This document shows positions 1 through 9,835 of a DNA stretch of 64,000 bases, piece after piece. This stretch comes from Thamnaconus septentrionalis (taxonomy: Eukaryota; Chordata; Actinopteri; Tetraodontiformes; Monacanthidae), in contig CM020510.1 in the NCBI GenBank assembly GCA_009823395.1, positions 4,762,273 through 4,826,272 on the forward strand. Reading direction: 5' to 3'. How positions within the stretch are numbered: position 1 is the first letter of the stretch; each line of letters opens with the position of its first letter. Made by a program: the position numbers and the translations under genes. The notes under the pieces were generated by a model. That model saw nothing but the letters and a program-made list of their open reading frames with translations, did not search any database and was not told the DNA's origin.

Positions 1-77
1 GTCGGCGCCGTACGCCGTGCAGCTGCTGAACGGGACGTCGCTCTTCGGCAGGACTCTGCATGTGCAGTTCAGATCAG
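1..77 (+). CDS. rbm7: RBM7, exon encoding the end of the RRM (partial, 5' part outside window)
   Basis: RBM7 is the RNA-binding subunit of the nuclear exosome targeting (NEXT) complex, with the helicase MTR4 and ZCCHC8. It binds U-rich stretches in promoter-upstream, enhancer and snRNA-extended transcripts and hands them to the exosome. Read from base 2, this exon gives PYAVQLLNGTSLFGRTLHVQ followed by FRS. That matches the last helix and strand of the RRM in vertebrate RBM7 (PYA-LLNG, LxGR, QFRSG). The exon ends in phase 1 (TCA G) before a GTGGGT donor at 78, and the G completes a glycine with the exon at 1830. The RNP1 and RNP2 motifs must lie upstream of the window. The paralog RBM11 also ends its RRM this way, but the downstream RSFSSPEN motif fits RBM7 better. 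The first exon or exons and the promoter are not in view. Confidence 0.88.
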
Positions 78-1829
78 GTGGGTCGCTGGAGACGCACGTC
101 ACCCGCGCACAACGGTCTAATTTTGTAATATTCAAATACACATTCTCACACGCAAGCTCTCCCAGTCGGTACTGGCTCACAAACAGTATGATTGTATTTC
201 GGGTTTGGAGTTAGTGCTGGTAGTTTGATTCAAGCAATAACATTGCACACTGATTCTAGACACACAACGCCAAACCCCATCATTAAAATGCAGTCTTATC
301 CTAATAAATAAGCCTAAAGTTAGGATTTCATACACTCGGTAAATATAAATTCTCCTACGAAATGCTCAAAAGACACGGGACAGCATTACAAAGTCTTCAT
401 ACAGTCTTGGGATGAACTAGAATTAATCATAAATCATTATGATAGACGTATCGGTTGATGCCTTTTCTCAATAAATCAGCACTGCACAAAAGAAAACAAA
501 GGGTAAATAATTTGACGACGTTGTGCAATTTAAAAACTTCATAGTGTAATCATGATAGTGAGTCGTGTAATCATGATAGTGAGTCATGCATCATATCTGT
601 ATATTTCTGAGCTCTGAGTGTGAATTTTGTCATCAACTAATAAGTTAGACTACTCAAAAAGTACATTGATAGTTTTTGAACTATAGTGGGATAAACATTG
701 TAAACACACAAAAAATTCTGAAGGTCATATTGATAAAATAGTTCTCCACTAGTCCTCTGCAAAAATGAAAATGTTTCAACAATGCAAAAGGTGATTTATC
801 ACACAAAATTAAGGGATGTAGAAAAGATCATCTGAGTCAAACAGTGCAAAAAAAGAATTAAAAAAAAATCTATAAATATTTGAATATGGTCAGCATGGAG
901 CATTAGTGACGACCAGCAGAGGGCAGCACTGTGTCGTCTGACCAGCTCTCCCATTAAAAATAACCAGAGGAGTGGCTGTTGTCAGACTCTCTCATCTCTA
1001 TGCAAATGCACGTGCCTGTATTTGAAGTCACTGCTTATGAATGAATGATCGAAGAACTCTGAATGGGAAGTTTCACACAGTGTGACTAAATCCCTCTTAT
1101 ATGCAGTGATTATGCAACACTGTTGCCGCGGGAGAGCTTTGCGTCAGCCACCTGCGTCGGTTTCATTCCACAGAACAAAAACACCAGCCACACAAAGCTG
1201 CACCATTGTGTGGAATTTATGTAGACGCACAAACTGGTTCTTTGGAGTCAAAGTGCAGAGATGAAACGTTGGTGTTTGAAGATAATCCACAGTCCTACTG
1301 GGACTTCTTTTATCCTGACAAACATTTGGATATTTTGTAAATTTCCACGTCGCAGCGTTATTCCGTTTTCCACAAGTCCCTCATGAAAAGTATGTCAGGT
1401 TTGTGTGACCTGACCAGATGAAGCACCAGTCCCTGCCTGCGCCTCCTTATCTCCAGCTGCAGCTCGGTGTTTGAACACGGCCAACAGTTTGCCTGGACTA
1501 CACACATACACACACTCACAGGATTAAGTGTGTGGTTTGGCTCCGTTGACAGAAAAACATGTCAATCGTGCACCTAGTGTGAAGATTTCTTTGTGTGCAT
1601 GGCAGCTGCAGAATGTAACTGCTGCTGTCAGAACAGCATTTTGTCCTTCTGTGCTTAATAGATTGTAATGGTCCCATAATAAATTGATGGTTTCAGACTG
1701 AACCATCTGGTAGGAGCGGTCTAGATGGGAACGGCCGGTAACATGATCTAAAAGTTCAAGATGTGTGTAGAAATGATTGAGCTTCTTTTTGTCTCCACTT
1801 ACAAACTTTGTCATGTCGCTGGATCACAG
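78..1829 (+). other. rbm7: RBM7 intron
   Basis: An AT-rich intron of about 1.75 kb between the RRM-ending exon and the next RBM7 exon. The donor is GTGGGT at 78 and the acceptor is ATCACAG ending at 1829. It holds no recognisable gene. A short tandem duplication is visible near 549-585, where the phrase 'aatcatgatagtgagtc' is repeated. The other short ORFs in it have no family resemblance. Confidence 0.75.
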
Positions 1830-1902
1830 GCAGCAGCCACAACAGTCCAGGACACTCGCAAAGCTCAAGCCCTGTGCACACCCCGAACCCCCACGGCCAA
1901 AG
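1830..1902 (+). CDS. rbm7: RBM7, internal exon (serine/proline-rich linker)
   Basis: This 73-nt exon lies between an ACAG acceptor (ending 1829) and a GTACAA donor (1903). Joined in phase to the exon ending at 77, it reads SGSSHNSPGHSQSSSPVHTP and then NPHGQ, ending in phase 2 (AG). The SGSSH start directly after the RRM matches vertebrate RBM7 (FRSGSSH). It is a low-complexity linker after the RRM with no catalytic residues. Length (2+69+2 nt) and phase fit both neighbouring exons exactly, which is the main support for these borders. Confidence 0.85.
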
Positions 1903-2144
1903 GTACAACGCTCTCTGCAGCACAATCACATCGTCTCATGCTGGTGTTTGCTGTGTCCTGACAGAAGTCCTCACTGCAAAGAAGTGTCCTATTTTTTTTA
2001 ATTTTTTTTTAGCAGCATTGATCCAGATGTGGGGGGTGGGGCTGCATTGAAACACTGAAACACGAGTGGCCGTCGTCATTTGCTTCATGTATCCCAGCAT
2101 GCTAAAGGCTGAATTCAAACTTTTTTTTTTTTTGCCCCCAACAG

Positions 2145-2235
2145 AAACCCGGCCCAGTTCAGCTCTCCGCCCTACACTCCTCCACAAATGCAGAGGTCTT
2201 TCTCATCTCCTGAAAATCTGCAGAAGAATGCCATG
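2145..2235 (+). CDS. rbm7: RBM7, internal exon with the RSFSSPEN motif
   Basis: This 91-nt exon is preceded by a polypyrimidine run and an ACAG acceptor ending at 2144, and followed by a GTAACC donor at 2236. The phase-2 AG from the previous exon plus A gives arginine. The exon then reads NPAQFSSPPYTPPQMQ, RSFSSPENLQ and KNAM, ending in phase 0. QRSFSSPEN is the best marker that this is RBM7 rather than RBM11, because human RBM7 carries IQRSFSSPENFQR after its RRM. In human RBM7 a serine in this tail is phosphorylated by the p38-MK2 pathway after stress, releasing RNA. The motif is retained here, but whether that control applies in fish is inference. Confidence 0.88.
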
Positions 2236-2266
2236 GTAACCTTGTCATTTTCTACTTATTTATTAC

Positions 2267-2642
2267 TTTAAGGTCCAGTGTGTAAAATTATCAGACCGGC
2301 TTTCATGAAAGGTGGCTATTTTTAAGAATTTAAATATAAAACGTGTTTGAGGTATTTTACGTTTTTATTGTTTCCTACATAATTCCATGCGTGTTCATCC
2401 GTAGTTTTGATGCCTTCAGTGAGAAACTGCAATGTCAACAGTCATCAGAATGAAAGAAAAGACATTAAATTCATAGTGTGTCTAAACTTTTGACTGGTAG
2501 CGTGTATGAGAACCGTTCTAACGGTAGGAAAACCAAATGACTTATTCTACTGCAAGTATACATTTTTATAGGCAGAATATGAAGCTTTTACCAATATAAA
2601 AATGACAAATCAAGCCAAATTTTACACACTGGACCTTTTAAA
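2267..2642. mobile_element. MITE with terminal inverted repeats (copy 1), in RBM7 intron
   Basis: Imperfect terminal inverted repeats are visible. The left end is AAGGTCCAGTGTGTAAAATT near 2269 and the right end is AATTTTACACACTGGACCTT near 2618-2637. A second copy with the same ends lies at 34296-34752. The right arms of the two copies also match internally ('caatata', 'aaatcaagcc', 'gaattttacacac'). No transposase is present, so this is a non-autonomous DNA element. The left internal part has been replaced by a Tc1-like fragment (about 2302-2507). Superfamily is not assigned because no target-site duplication is clear. Confidence 0.7.
2302..2507 (+). mobile_element. Degraded Tc1-like element fragment (family A, copy 1), nested in MITE
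   Basis: The stretch running through 'ggtggctatt', 'tttgatgcctt' and 'aaacttttgactggtag' closely matches the element at 39986-40193 and, in part, that at 33151-33475. The terminal motif GTGTCYAAACTTTTGACTGG is the end of a well-known class of fish Tc1/mariner-like elements. The outer left terminus is missing. It lies inside the TIR-bounded MITE, so it inserted after that MITE, or the MITE was recombined with it. Confidence 0.6.
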
Positions 2643-2709
2643 TTATTAACTATCTGATTTTTTTTTTGTGGCGTTCGAACCATCCCTCTTCTCCGTCCTC
2701 CGCCCGCAG

Positions 2710-3084
2710 ATGAACAACATGATGTGGCAGCTCCACGGCATGCAGCACGCCGATCAGCCCAACGGCAGCTTTTCCAAAAACCCACACAGGCAGTCGTCGG
2801 GCGCCGGCGGTGGTGGCGGCTCGAGGCACCACAACGCCGCCCCCTATTCACCCTACCCAGCCTCCCACATGAACAGCGGCGGCAGGAACCAGCGCTACAA
2901 CGATGAGCAAAGTCCCGGCGGCCGAGACGGGCAGCACGGCCACGGCCGGGACGGCTACCACCACCAGCAGAAGGAGCGCAGCAGCGGTGGCGGCGGTCGG
3001 CATCATGACGGTAGAGGCGGCAGCAGACACCACGACGACCGGAGCCGCGGCTACCAAGACAATAGATGGAATAGACGGTACTGA
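2710..3084 (+). CDS. rbm7: RBM7, last coding exon (glycine/histidine/arginine-rich tail)
   Basis: The terminal exon begins after a CCGCCCGCAG acceptor (ending 2709) in phase 0 and runs to TGA at 3082-3084, giving 124 residues. It starts MNNMMWQLHGMQHADQPNGS and has a glycine run. It then becomes rich in G, R, H, D and Q, ending SRGYQDNRWNRRY. Human RBM7 likewise ends in a disordered tail of Arg, His, Asp and Tyr. The tail probably adds non-specific RNA contacts; its sequence is poorly conserved, so that is inference. The codons are GC-rich compared with the flanking intron. Antisense reading frames over this exon are shadows of the GC-rich coding strand. Confidence 0.88.
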   Translation: MNNMMWQLHGMQHADQPNGSFSKNPHRQSSGAGGGGGSRHHNAAPYSPYPASHMNSGGRNQRYNDEQSPGGRDGQHGHGRDGYHHQQKERSSGGGGRHHDGRGGSRHHDDRSRGYQDNRWNRRY

Positions 3085-3690
3085 GAGGACCGGTTGTGAC
3101 TGTGAATGGACTGAGTTCAAAAGGATCATGCGTTACACACACACACATTCGAACGCACTCAGGTTGTTTATATCAGTTTTCAAGGCTCAATTGTTTTGCC
3201 TTAAAATCATTTTTTTAACCTCTGAGGCATTTTTAAATTTGTAAATATGTACCCTCTTAATATTTTTTGTTCTTTTCACACACAGGTTTTGCAAAAAAAA
3301 AAAAAGAGGAAAGAAATGTATAGGAATTGTGGGAGAAATACGCTGGTGGAGGTTCTGAGAGGGGAAAAAAAAACTTTTTTTTTTTTTTTTAAAAAAAAAA
3401 AAAACAACTTAGGATATTGGCCATTTTTTTAATTTTATGCAAATATTTATCGGTGCTCTCGCAACTGAAAAAAACTATTATCAGGTACTTTACAGATTTG
3501 TCAGCCACAGATTCCACCAGCACCTATTTTACTGCAGCAGGGCACCAAGAACTGTTTCTTAAAGTGATCTGTTGATCTTTGTAAAAGGAAAAAAAAATGT
3601 TTTGTGTTCTTTTTTTTTTCCAAGACAATGTTTTAAACTGGATGTTTTTTTTATATATATATAAATCTCATTTGAACATGCGTCTCTGCT
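3085..3690 (+). other. rbm7: RBM7 3' UTR (approximate end)
   Basis: AT-rich sequence after the RBM7 stop, with long T and A runs (3370-3405, 3608-3620) and an AT dinucleotide stretch at about 3650-3664. No canonical AATAAA is seen. TATAAA at about 3659 is a weak candidate, so the 3' end is only a guess from the shift to GC-richer intergenic DNA. Confidence 0.4.
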
Positions 3691-6088
3691 GCCTCTTCAT
3701 CATCAAGCATACATGCTATTTACAGCTCTGTGTGTTTACGGCTAAGTGGACCTTTGTGTGTTGATGCTGCGTGGCATTAGGGCACGCACACCGCGGCCTT
3801 ACCGGCACCTATAAATGTCCTGTGTGTGTAACTAATAGGCTTGTGCGGCGGTTTACGGACTAATCTACAGGTGGCGCCACTGGCATCCTTTCACCGAATC
3901 AATTAAGTTGTTAAATATAAACGGGGCCGCAAGACCAGCTCCCCTCGCGTTCTCTTTCGCGCGTGTGTGTGTGTGTGTGTGTGTCTTTATTTAGGATGCG
4001 TCCAAGTGTCGCTTTACGGCGCGCAATTACGTCCCCTGTTCGCTGACACGTCCCCCCCTTTATTCGGAAGAGTCTTCACACCAATTAGTGCGCGCCACGC
4101 GTGTGCGGTGTAAACGGAGCAGCCCATTGTCCCGGGGCCGGAATTAGCCGCGCTTTGATCCGTGAACGTCTCGCGTTGCGTTCAGCGTCGCTGCCCTCCC
4201 ACTTGAACAAAGCGATCAGGCGATGAAATCCCTTAATGTCCGCCTCGCAGGTCGTGATCTACCCTTCCGGAAGCGCTTACGACGCCCGTCGACAAGTCCC
4301 GGCAAATCTCCTGCAGGCAGCCCCGGGCTGGAGGTGCGCTGTCGGCCCGCTAAGCTCCGTGTCTTTGCCCGTAATGCAATCCGCCTCGTCTCGCGTTGCA
4401 CACTTGATTGAGAGGAATCGTGTGTGACAAAAGGGGCTCCGGTGTCTGCGCTACCGCGGAAGGCCCTGATTACGCCCCCACACCACCTCCCACCGGCTGC
4501 GGCATAGCTCGGTTAATTGCTTGATCTGTTCGGCGTCTCCAGCCCTGCCGCGGGCGGATTAGACGGAGGCCGCTCGGTAGCCGCTGCCGCTCCTGCTGCT
4601 CCTGCTGCTGCTGCTGCTGCACAGGGACTTTTATAGAAGCGTGTTTCCAGAAGTTCTCCTCTCCCCCGACACAAAGACACAAGTGTGTCTTGATGCTGCA
4701 GGTTGTTGAGTTCATTGGTACAACAATAGCATGTAGCTTTCCGGTGTTTGGGGGGACCGGTTGGATCTATTTACAGGCTGTGATCAATTACCAGTAGTGA
4801 GAAATACGGTTGCACACAGGTGGTGGATTAACAGTCAAACAAGAAGTTTTGAGCTAAGCAACACGTTTGGGATTTCTGGTGTTAAACCCCCCCCTCCCCG
4901 TTTCGTCAGACTAAGCTGGACCGTGAAGTGACCACTGTTCCTTCCCCCCTGAATCCCCCGTTCATCGAACACACAGGGGCCGAAGAGCAGCCTGTCACTG
5001 GCAGACCCTGGTTCACCCACGGGGAGAAGTCCTGCCTCAGGCCGGTCTCCTCCCGGGGATGATCCGCTGCACGGCCCTGAGTGGCAATGTTGAGGGAAAT
5101 GTGAATGCAAATATTGGGGAAATTTTTTAACAGTAGTTGTTCGATCCCGGTTATTCAGTGAAGATTAATGGCAAAATTCTAATTTGATTAAAAACAAATT
5201 ACAAGAGTATGTCAAACGTGACGGAATGTGGATATCCCTGCAGTTTTAAAGATCAATAATTTGTTTTAGTATCTCGACTTGGTCAAATAAAAAAAAAAAA
5301 GATGCGTTAAGTTTAACCATTCAGTTTGTTAATTTATTTGACTAAAGCCTGCATGCGTGTTGTTGTTGTGTGCGCGCTCTAATTATAGCACAATAACTGG
5401 GTCGACGTTAGTTATAAGGCTGGTTACATAAAAATAAAATAAAATAGAAACGAACACGTTTATCACTGAAGAAGTTCTGCACAACTGTTCTCGCAAATTC
5501 AACGATATTCCAGATGTTTTTTCGTTAAACGAGCAAACGAAAAATAAAAACAAAACTAACAACTAAAAAAAAAAAAATACTGTGTCGTATTTTAAATATT
5601 TTTTAAATATGTGAGTTCTACTGATTTGGAGTTAAAGAAAGAAAGAAATATAGAACGAGTTTGAGGAAGAGGAAGGAAGTAACGAACAAGAAAATAAAGA
5701 ATTAAAAAAAAATCTCACTCCTTTAGTTCCGGTTAATGGACAAGCAAGTGAAAAACAACAAACAAAAACAATACTTAATGCAACTCTAAGCCACAAATAA
5801 AACTTAAAAAAAATCAGCTCAGAAACATTCGGTTCAGAAACACGAACGGCGGTGTGGAAATAAGAAATGAATGTTTAAAAGCAAATGTACATATACGTAA
5901 TGTTTTTTTTTTTTTGAACGAATGTCTTCAATTCCAGACAAACCTTTAATCACATAATCCCACTAAAGCTGCCGCGTGTCATCTTGTTTCCACCGCGCAT
6001 TCATTTCCGAGGACGACTTTAACTTCCCAGCGCCTAATTAATATGACACAAGTCATGTGTCGCAAATCCCAGAGATGACGGTCCGTTT

Positions 6089-6089
<1 letters not shown>
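3691..6089. other. RBM7-BARX2 intergenic region
   Basis: No gene is recognised. From about 3840 to 4560 the sequence is GC- and CpG-rich with AT-core words ('ggcttaccgg', 'gcggtttacg', 'aattag'), and could be a CpG island or a distal BARX2 element. A (GT)n tract lies at 3961-3984 and a short (CTG)n tract at about 4592-4620. From 5100 to 5930 it is AT-rich with A runs and shows no recognisable feature. Confidence 0.5.

Positions 6090-6138
<49 letters not shown>
6090..6138. repeat. (GA)n microsatellite upstream of BARX2
   Basis: About 24 uninterrupted GA units, roughly 340 bp 5' of the BARX2 start codon. GA/CT tracts near promoters can bind GAGA-type factors or form triplex DNA; no such role can be read from the sequence alone. 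Confidence 0.95.
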
Positions 6139-6141
<3 letters not shown>

Positions 6142-6478
6142 TTTATATAGCAGTGGGTGTGCGCGCACATGGACTCATCAGCGCAGCGGCGCAGAGCGCA
6201 GCTCCAGTTCAAGGCAGCACCGCCTCACCAGCGCACCCGCCACCTCAGAGACCTCTCACCTCCCCGCATCCACAATCTCACTCTCCTCTTTTTTTTTTCT
6301 CCCCTCAATATTTTTTCCCCGTCCGCGTGCGTGACTATGACCTGTTCGAACGCGTGAACTCAACTCCCGCAGGCGCAACTCGCTCCCCGCGCGGCTTCTC
6401 CCACACCTGACGCATCATCCACGCGGAGCACGAGACGCTGCAGCGGCTGAGCTGAGAGAAGGACGGCGGCGGGACACC
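6139..6478 (+). promoter_or_regulatory. barx2: BARX2 proximal promoter and 5' UTR region
   Basis: This stretch directly precedes the BARX2 ATG. A TATA-like word (TTTATATAG, about 6142-6150) follows the GA tract. The remainder is GC-rich (for example 'cagcgcagcggcgcagagcg' at about 6178) with a T-run at about 6290. The start context is GGGACACCATGC, with an acceptable Kozak A at -3. The transcription start cannot be placed. The TATA-like word is only a candidate. Confidence 0.45.
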
Positions 6479-6665
6479 ATGCACTGCCAGGCCGAGCTGA
6501 GGCTCTCCTCCCCCGGGCAGCTCAAGGCTGCCAGGCGGCGCTACAAGACGTTCATGATCGACGAGATCCTGTCCAAGGAGACGTGTGATTACTTTGAGAA
6601 ACTCTCCCTCTACTCCGTGTGTCCGTCGCTCGTGGTGCGACCGAAGCCGCTGCACTCATGTTCCG
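6479..6665 (+). CDS. barx2: BARX2, exon 1 (conserved N-terminal domain)
   Basis: BARX2 is a BarH-like homeodomain transcription factor that acts in craniofacial mesenchyme, muscle progenitors and epithelial appendages and regulates cell-adhesion genes. Exon 1 begins MHCQAELRLSSPGQLKAARR, nearly identical to mammalian BARX2, followed by YKTFMIDEILSKETCDYFEK. The IDEILS segment resembles the Eh1/FIL-type motif found in many homeodomain repressors. The exon closes with KPLHSCS and one base of a glycine codon (phase 1) before a GTAGGA donor at 6666. The start is chosen from the family's MHC-AELRLSS N-terminus and the good ATG context. The length of 187 nt (62 codons plus 1) matches the phase expected by exon 2. 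Confidence 0.96.
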
Positions 6666-7394
6666 GTAGGACTGGTTTGCTTCCCAGCACACGCGCACAC
6701 ACACACATACACACGCACACAGCGAATAAGCAATAAAAACGATCCGTTTGCTAAATATTAACCTGAGCGTTTTAATGCTGATGTTCAATTTATGCAGGAA
6801 TGCAAAATGTTGTCAGTTCTCAGCAGTGGTGTAATAGAATTTGGAAGTTTTTTTTTTATATAGTGGATGGAAAAGTAAGGGGGAAACACTTGCAGCTGCT
6901 GACTGAGATTTTATTTATTTATTTATTTATTTAAAAAAAATCAATTTAGATCAACTCTGAAGTGTTTAATGTCGGTGCTGTTCCATTAACACTATTACTC
7001 CTAAGTCCTTATATATCTGTGCCATAAAACAAAATAACAAAAACATGTGAAAACGGTTTGAGTCCTCAATCTCGACAAGTGAATCCCAGGTCAACAGAAA
7101 AAAAGTGCAGAACTCGTTTGTAAAGTTTGTGTTCGTGCTCGTTTGTGCAGCTCGCTGCGACTTTGTCTGAAATCAGCACCAGTATCAGTGCGAGGCAGAG
7201 ACCCGTGCAGGGCGAAGGTGAGGCTGCTGCAGCGCTGCGCCAACGAGTCAGTGAGCCGAGCTCGGATCTTTGAGCGTGTGTGTCCGCAGGCCTCCTCTGG
7301 TGGCAGTGGTGGAAAGTGGGTGGACGTGCAAACACAACATGTTAAAGGTGCAGAAACACGTCGCCGACGTTCTCGGACACGGCCCGGCCCGGTC

Positions 7395-7460
7395 ACATCA
7401 TCCCATCAAGGACTAATTATAGACTTAATTAAAAGTGATTCCTCTGAACGATGCGGCTCA
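7395..7460. promoter_or_regulatory. Candidate homeodomain-site cluster in BARX2 intron 1
   Basis: Within about 40 bp there are ACTAATTATAG and ACTTAATTAAAAG, giving two TAATTA-type homeodomain cores, flanked by unique, repeat-free sequence. BARX proteins and many other homeodomains bind such cores. Autoregulation is possible but is inference, and conservation in other fish is not known from this sequence. Confidence 0.35.
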
Positions 7461-7761
7461 GATATGTGATAGCTGCCGTCAGTCAGCGACCGGGGGGTCT
7501 GATGGGGGACTGACGGGGGTCTGACGGGGGCCTCGGCGTCCTGGTTGGCGATGCCAGCAGGTCGCCGAGCTCCAGCTCCAAAAAAAAAAAAAGAAAAAGA
7601 AAAAAGGTAATGGCACAAAACTGATTAGCCGCGACTGCAAATCCACATGAATCCAAACAGCTCGGGGCTGCACGGAGCGCCGCGGTAACCATTAGGATAA
7701 CTGCTCCAAAGTCTGAAATAATGATTGGCGCAATGCGACGATGACAGCTGGGATAAAAATA

Positions 7762-7762
<1 letters not shown>

Positions 7763-7811
<49 letters not shown>
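7763..7811. repeat. (CAG)n trinucleotide repeat
   Basis: About 16 uninterrupted CAG units in intron 1 of BARX2. It is non-coding here: the apparent poly-Gln and poly-Cys reading frames over it have no exon context. Confidence 0.95.
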
Positions 7812-7812
<1 letters not shown>

Positions 7813-7879
7813 TACACTCCCTCATCCCTTACGGACTGGCACGGCCATACCAGATCAGAACAGCGTGCCCACCGTCGCA

Positions 7880-7920
7880 GGGGGTGAGGGGGGTGAGGGT
7901 GAGGGTGAGGGTGGGGGGTG
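7880..7920 (+). repeat. G-rich GTGAGG/GGGTGA repeat with quadruplex potential
   Basis: The sequence repeats GAGGGT units with at least four G-runs of three or more on the + strand, enough for an intramolecular G-quadruplex. It lies in BARX2 intron 1, in the transcribed (RNA-sense) orientation. Confidence 0.7.
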
Positions 7921-8730
7921 AGGAGGGTGTGAGACACACTATATCACCCACCCACCTCGCCAGCCTTTTCGGGGCTTGATATAGAAGCTGGCAGCCCGCA
8001 GGACCTCCCGGCCCTCCCGGCCCCTCCTGGACGCGCTGTAACCTCTCGCCGCCAGCGGAGGCCGCCAGGACACGGCAGTGACCCTTGACCTCCGAGCCGA
8101 AACCCTCCGAGCGTTGTCAGATCAGAGAGTCGGTCGACTGCAAAGCCTGCAACGTTCGCCGCGTTGGGCAAAAAAACAAAAGCGAAACTGCGTGGGCTGA
8201 GCTACTTCCCCGTCAGCAGACGGAGCCGAGCGCTGACCCGGTGCTCAGGGCCTAATGGCAGGTTTGGATGTTTCATTTGGAGCGCCGTCTCTCAGCGGGA
8301 GCCGAGGCAGCGAGGCTTTTAGCGAGGTTTTCCGCAAGAGGTGACAGAGATTAGGATCAACTGTTGTGTAATCTCACTTGACAGCTCGATGAAAAATTAA
8401 AAAGGCAGGAAAAAAAAGAGAGGGAGAGAGAGCGAGAGAGGCAGGTGTGTGTGTGTGTGTGTGTGTGTGTAGCCCAGGGGTTGCTGCGTACCGGTTTAAT
8501 ACTGGCCGGGGCGGAAAAAAGAATGAAACCCGAGCGAGCGAAAAAAAAGTCTTTTTTTTTGATCCGCTGTTAAACCCAAATCAGCTACAGACAATAAAGT
8601 CGGACCATTAGGCATAAATCCGTGGCTGAGAAGCCCGATTACACCCATGTCAACACAAAGAGGCATTTATACACACGCACGCACGCGCACGCACACACAC
8701 ACACAGAGTAGGAGCTGTGCACGCTGTGAG

Positions 8731-8748
8731 TCAAAGATAATACTTTGA
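8731..8748. promoter_or_regulatory. Inverted pair of TCF/LEF-like cores
   Basis: TCAAAG ATAATA CTTTGA forms a perfect inverted repeat with 6-bp arms. CTTTGA matches the core of the TCF/LEF site CTTTG(A/T)(A/T), and HMG-box SOX factors bind related words. Surrounding sequence (8720-8870) is repeat-free and rich in AT cores. The functional role is inference. Confidence 0.35.
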
Positions 8749-9090
8749 CAGGCTGTCATCAGATTTGTCAGCGCCGACGTGAGGCGATAAATCAGAGCTG
8801 AAAACGGTTTGTGCAACAGGATCGGCTCGCACCGCCGCGAGTAATTGCTGGTGATTAATCGCTTCTGCCTGCGTTCCCTGGGAAAACAAGAAAGAAAAAA
8901 AAAAAACAACTACGGCGGTGACAACACCGGTAACCGAGCCGCGGCCCCCCCCAGGGGTGAGCGGCCGCACTGCAGCGGGGAGATCGGTGACCCCTGACAC
9001 ACCCTGGTTCTATCAGAAGGGGGCGGGGCCGGTGGCGGGCCGGGCCTCTGGAAAGCCCCAAGAACCAGACACAAGCATGTGCATGTAGGA

Positions 9091-9137
9091 TGATGAAGAT
9101 GAAGATGAAGATGAAGAAGATGAAGAAGACGAAGATG
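9091..9137. repeat. GATGAA/GAAGAT imperfect tandem repeat
   Basis: A purine-rich imperfect hexamer/trimer repeat (GATGAAGATGAAGAAG type). A (TTC)n tract of about 25 bp lies at 9275-9299 and could base-pair with it across a loop of about 140 nt. It is intronic in BARX2. Confidence 0.85.
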
Positions 9138-9794
9138 TGGCTGAAGCTGCTGCAGCCGAACCGACGGCTCCTCCTGATCTATTCTCAGCAGGCATGTCTT
9201 CCGTAATGGTTACCAGTGAGCACTTGTGCCTCTGGTATTCCGCCACCGCCATTATCAAGAGTATCAGTGAGGCCTTCTTCTTCTTCTTCTTCTTCTTCAA
9301 CGGTTTATTTGCAGACCATTGACGGCGCGCTGGCGCTGGTCAGCGGCGTGTCGCCCAGAAAGTCACGCAGCCTCCTGCTCCTTCACTCTTTCTTCCTCTC
9401 TCTCCTCCTCCCCCCAGCTCTCTGCCGCTGACAAGAGGTTTCCTAACAGTCGAAAAAGAAAGTAGAAAAAAAAACTTCCCCCCCCTTTCACCCGACACGT
9501 CTGATCTACGTGAATTACATCTCGGCTTGACGGCCCCGCGAGGATCATGTTGACCAAAATGATTTTGAGTGCAACGCTGATCTGATCCGCGGAGAAAAGA
9601 CAAGAGAAAGAAAAAGAAAAAAAAAAGAGTGAGAGAGATAGAGAGAGGGAGAGAGAGAGGTGGGGGTGGCGTTGAGTGAAGCGCTGCAGCAAAGAGCTTT
9701 TCTTGTCCAGACCTGTTGCAATCTCACGTCGGAGGATTAGCCATGACCTCAGACCCCCAGCATGATGTCATGATGAGCCCCAAGGCAGCGTCTG

Positions 9795-9795
<1 letters not shown>

Positions 9796-9833
<38 letters not shown>
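9796..9833. repeat. (GT)n microsatellite
   Basis: About 19 GT units in BARX2 intron 1. Confidence 0.95.

Positions 9834-9835
<2 letters not shown>

Noticed and set aside
2588..3148. Antisense Arg/Cys-rich frame over RBM7's last exon
   Set aside because: It is a shadow of the GC-rich coding strand, spanning the MITE end and an intron boundary.
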